From Flavobacterium sp. (GTDB lineage Bacteria; Bacteroidota; Bacteroidia; Chitinophagales; Chitinophagaceae): a stretch of DNA of 34,505 nt. Numbering within the stretch: the first letter of the stretch is position 1; each line of letters starts with the position of its first letter. The stretch is taken from positions 1 to 34,505 of the forward strand of contig JASGCX010000043.1 of NCBI GenBank assembly GCA_030053925.1, in the 5' to 3' direction. Below the pieces are notes generated by a model that did no database searches, was not told the origin of the DNA, and saw only the letters and a list, made by a program, of their open reading frames with translations. This document shows, piece after piece, positions 33,157-34,505 of this stretch. The position numbers were made by a program, and so were the translations under genes.

Positions 33157-34245
33157 TTACAGCTTTTGGGCAATATAATCAGAAGCAAAAAAATCAAAAT
33201 TAGACAAGCCTGTAAACTTGAAATCTCTAAACAAATCTGGATGATTTTTCGCATTAAGCGATGTTACTACCGAGCCATTGCGCTGCAAAACATTCCAGTA
33301 TTTCAAGTCTACTGTTTCCATTAAAAAAGCATCGTTAGAAGTGGCAATCAACTGAATATTATTAGCCAAACATTTCTCAAATACCAACTTACCTAATTTG
33401 GTTGCTCGTTCATAATCTAGTCCTTCACATAAATCATCTATAATTACTGTAGCTGGTTTTTTCTTAGCTATTAAATATTCTAGAAAGATTAATAAGGCAA
33501 GACATCGAAATAAGCCTTGAGAAAGTTTATTAAATGGGATATTACCAATAACGCCACTTTCTTGTACATAGAGATATTTAACTCTTGAATTTATTGGGTT
33601 TAACATTGGGATATTTTCGATTTCAAAGCCAATGCTCCGTAGTTCATTTGATATAGCCTTGGTAGCAATTTCATCTAGCTGACTAAATAATTCAGGAATC
33701 TCTTCTACAGTTGTGAGTAAGTTATAGTGTTGCTCGTTAAACGGCTTATCTGAACTTATGTTGCCAAATTTAAATCCATACGAATCCTCAGCCCAAATAC
33801 TTATTGCCTCTATAAATGGATATTTTTTTAAATCTCTATTAGTATGAATAACTAGTTTAGATGCTGGTGGATAAATAGTTTCTTCCTTATCATCTAGAAA
33901 ATTGTAAATACTTGCTTTGTCTTTAGATTCTCGTAATAAAATAATATTATTTCCATGCTCAATTTTTTCGTAAATAATCTCAAAATATCCAAATTCATCC
34001 ATGTTACATTTAAAAGTATAATTCAAATTTATTCCATCTTTATCAGTAAAACAAATGTGAAATTCGCTAAAAAATGTAGGATTTTCTCTTTGAGTTAAAA
34101 TTTTACCTAGAGAATCTATTATTGAGAGCGTATTTGATTTTCCATTTGAATTCTTACCAACTATCAAACAAACGTCTTCAAATTCTATATTATTCAGTCT
34201 CCATCCTGTTCCTGTATCATAGAAAAATAAACTCTTCAATTTCAT
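33157..34245 (-). CDS. ABC/AAA21-type ATPase, partner of the DUF4276 protein
   Basis: A 362-residue SMC-like ATPase. Walker A is GKNSNGKS (30-37). An ABC-type signature LSQGLFRCL lies near residue 240. Walker B is VIIDDL near 265, with Asp in place of the usual Glu after the first Asp, and a CEGLD element follows. The switch position reads ATSND near 292, with Asn in place of His. I chose the ATG at 34245 over a TTG two codons upstream. The missing His and Glu suggest slow hydrolysis or a nucleotide-switch role. It starts the pair; the 260 bases from 34246 to the window end hold no gene that I can see, only a short CTCGTTT/AAACGAG inverted pair. Confidence 0.82.
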   Translation of the reverse strand: MKLKSLFFYDTGTGWRLNNIEFEDVCLIVGKNSNGKSNTLSIIDSLGKILTQRENPTFFSEFHICFTDKDGINLNYTFKCNMDEFGYFEIIYEKIEHGNNIILLRESKDKASIYNFLDDKEETIYPPASKLVIHTNRDLKKYPFIEAISIWAEDSYGFKFGNISSDKPFNEQHYNLLTTVEEIPELFSQLDEIATKAISNELRSIGFEIENIPMLNPINSRVKYLYVQESGVIGNIPFNKLSQGLFRCLALLIFLEYLIAKKKPATVIIDDLCEGLDYERATKLGKLVFEKCLANNIQLIATSNDAFLMETVDLKYWNVLQRNGSVVTSLNAKNHPDLFRDFKFTGLSNFDFFASDYIAQKL

Positions 34246-34505
34246 GTTCAATAATTATGCAGTAAAATAGATTTTTATAGAAGGATAGCAACCGTATGAA
34301 AAACGCACTAAGCATCGCTTAAAATTTTCCGTACTCTTCGGGTCTCCATCAATAAGCGCAAATCTTCTTATAAACCTTAGAAAAGCTAGAAGATAGTACA
34401 AAAAATAAACTCGTTTTTATACATTGAAAACCAAATGGTTATTTATAAATAAACGAGATTAATTTATATTAACACTTAAACCTAAAGTAATTATATACAT
34501 CAAAC

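Noticed and set aside
1-34505. tRNA, rRNA or transposon genes
   Set aside because: No cloverleaf-like, rRNA-like or transposase-like sequence was seen on either strand; a tRNAscan-SE or Infernal run would settle small RNAs.

Overview
The window is bacterial DNA, most likely from a Bacteroidota close to Chitinophagaceae. The grounds are the AT-rich composition, several lipoproteins, almost no Shine-Dalgarno sequences, -7 boxes of the TAnnTTTG type, a 14-gene nuo operon with separate nuoC and nuoD and a short NuoG, and a PstS-like/TPR lipoprotein cluster. The taxonomic call is an inference. No rRNA, tRNA, transposase, integrase or CRISPR array was found. No gene-free stretch exceeds 300 bases.

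Left flank (1-6240): an AAA15-type ATPase and an RloB-type Toprim protein form an abortive-infection-like pair (251-2282). The pair sits inside an interrupted heptamer repeat tract upstream of dapB. Three unrelated minus-strand genes follow: a TonB-C-like lipoprotein, an alpha/beta hydrolase and a conserved lipoprotein. Each is followed by a copy of the same 138-bp repeat, in the layout of a gene-cassette array.

Centre (6241-25499, minus strand): all 14 subunits of respiratory complex I are present, transcribed from nuoA to nuoN. Seven non-nuo genes interrupt the operon: a broken TM/DUF4760-like gene and a gamma-glutamylcyclotransferase-like gene (nuoB/nuoC), an ATPase plus PD-(D/E)XK-like protein (nuoD/nuoE), an NTF2-like secreted protein (nuoE/nuoF), an ATPase plus small Toprim-like protein (nuoF/nuoG), and a retropepsin-like protein (nuoH/nuoI). 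The two ATPase pairs are spliced in with 2-43 bp gaps or short overlaps, so they should be co-transcribed with complex I. Short tandem repeats of 7 or 8 bp with a variable base lie directly before the starts of nuoB, nuoK, hisS and dapB. Inverted degenerate units of the same kind follow the stops of nuoA, nuoI and nuoJ.

Right flank (25590-34505): a three-gene minus-strand cluster (small membrane protein, PstS-like lipoprotein, TPR protein) ends in a terminator just before nuoA. Divergent from it runs a low-molecular-weight phosphatase gene, then hisS and a GH37 trehalase with a strong terminator. The window ends with a fourth ATPase/nuclease-like pair (ATPase plus DUF4276-type Toprim protein).

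The most striking theme is four unrelated ATPase plus nuclease-like pairs in 34 kb, two of them embedded in an essential-type respiratory operon. Their role as defence systems is an inference from family resemblance and gene pairing.
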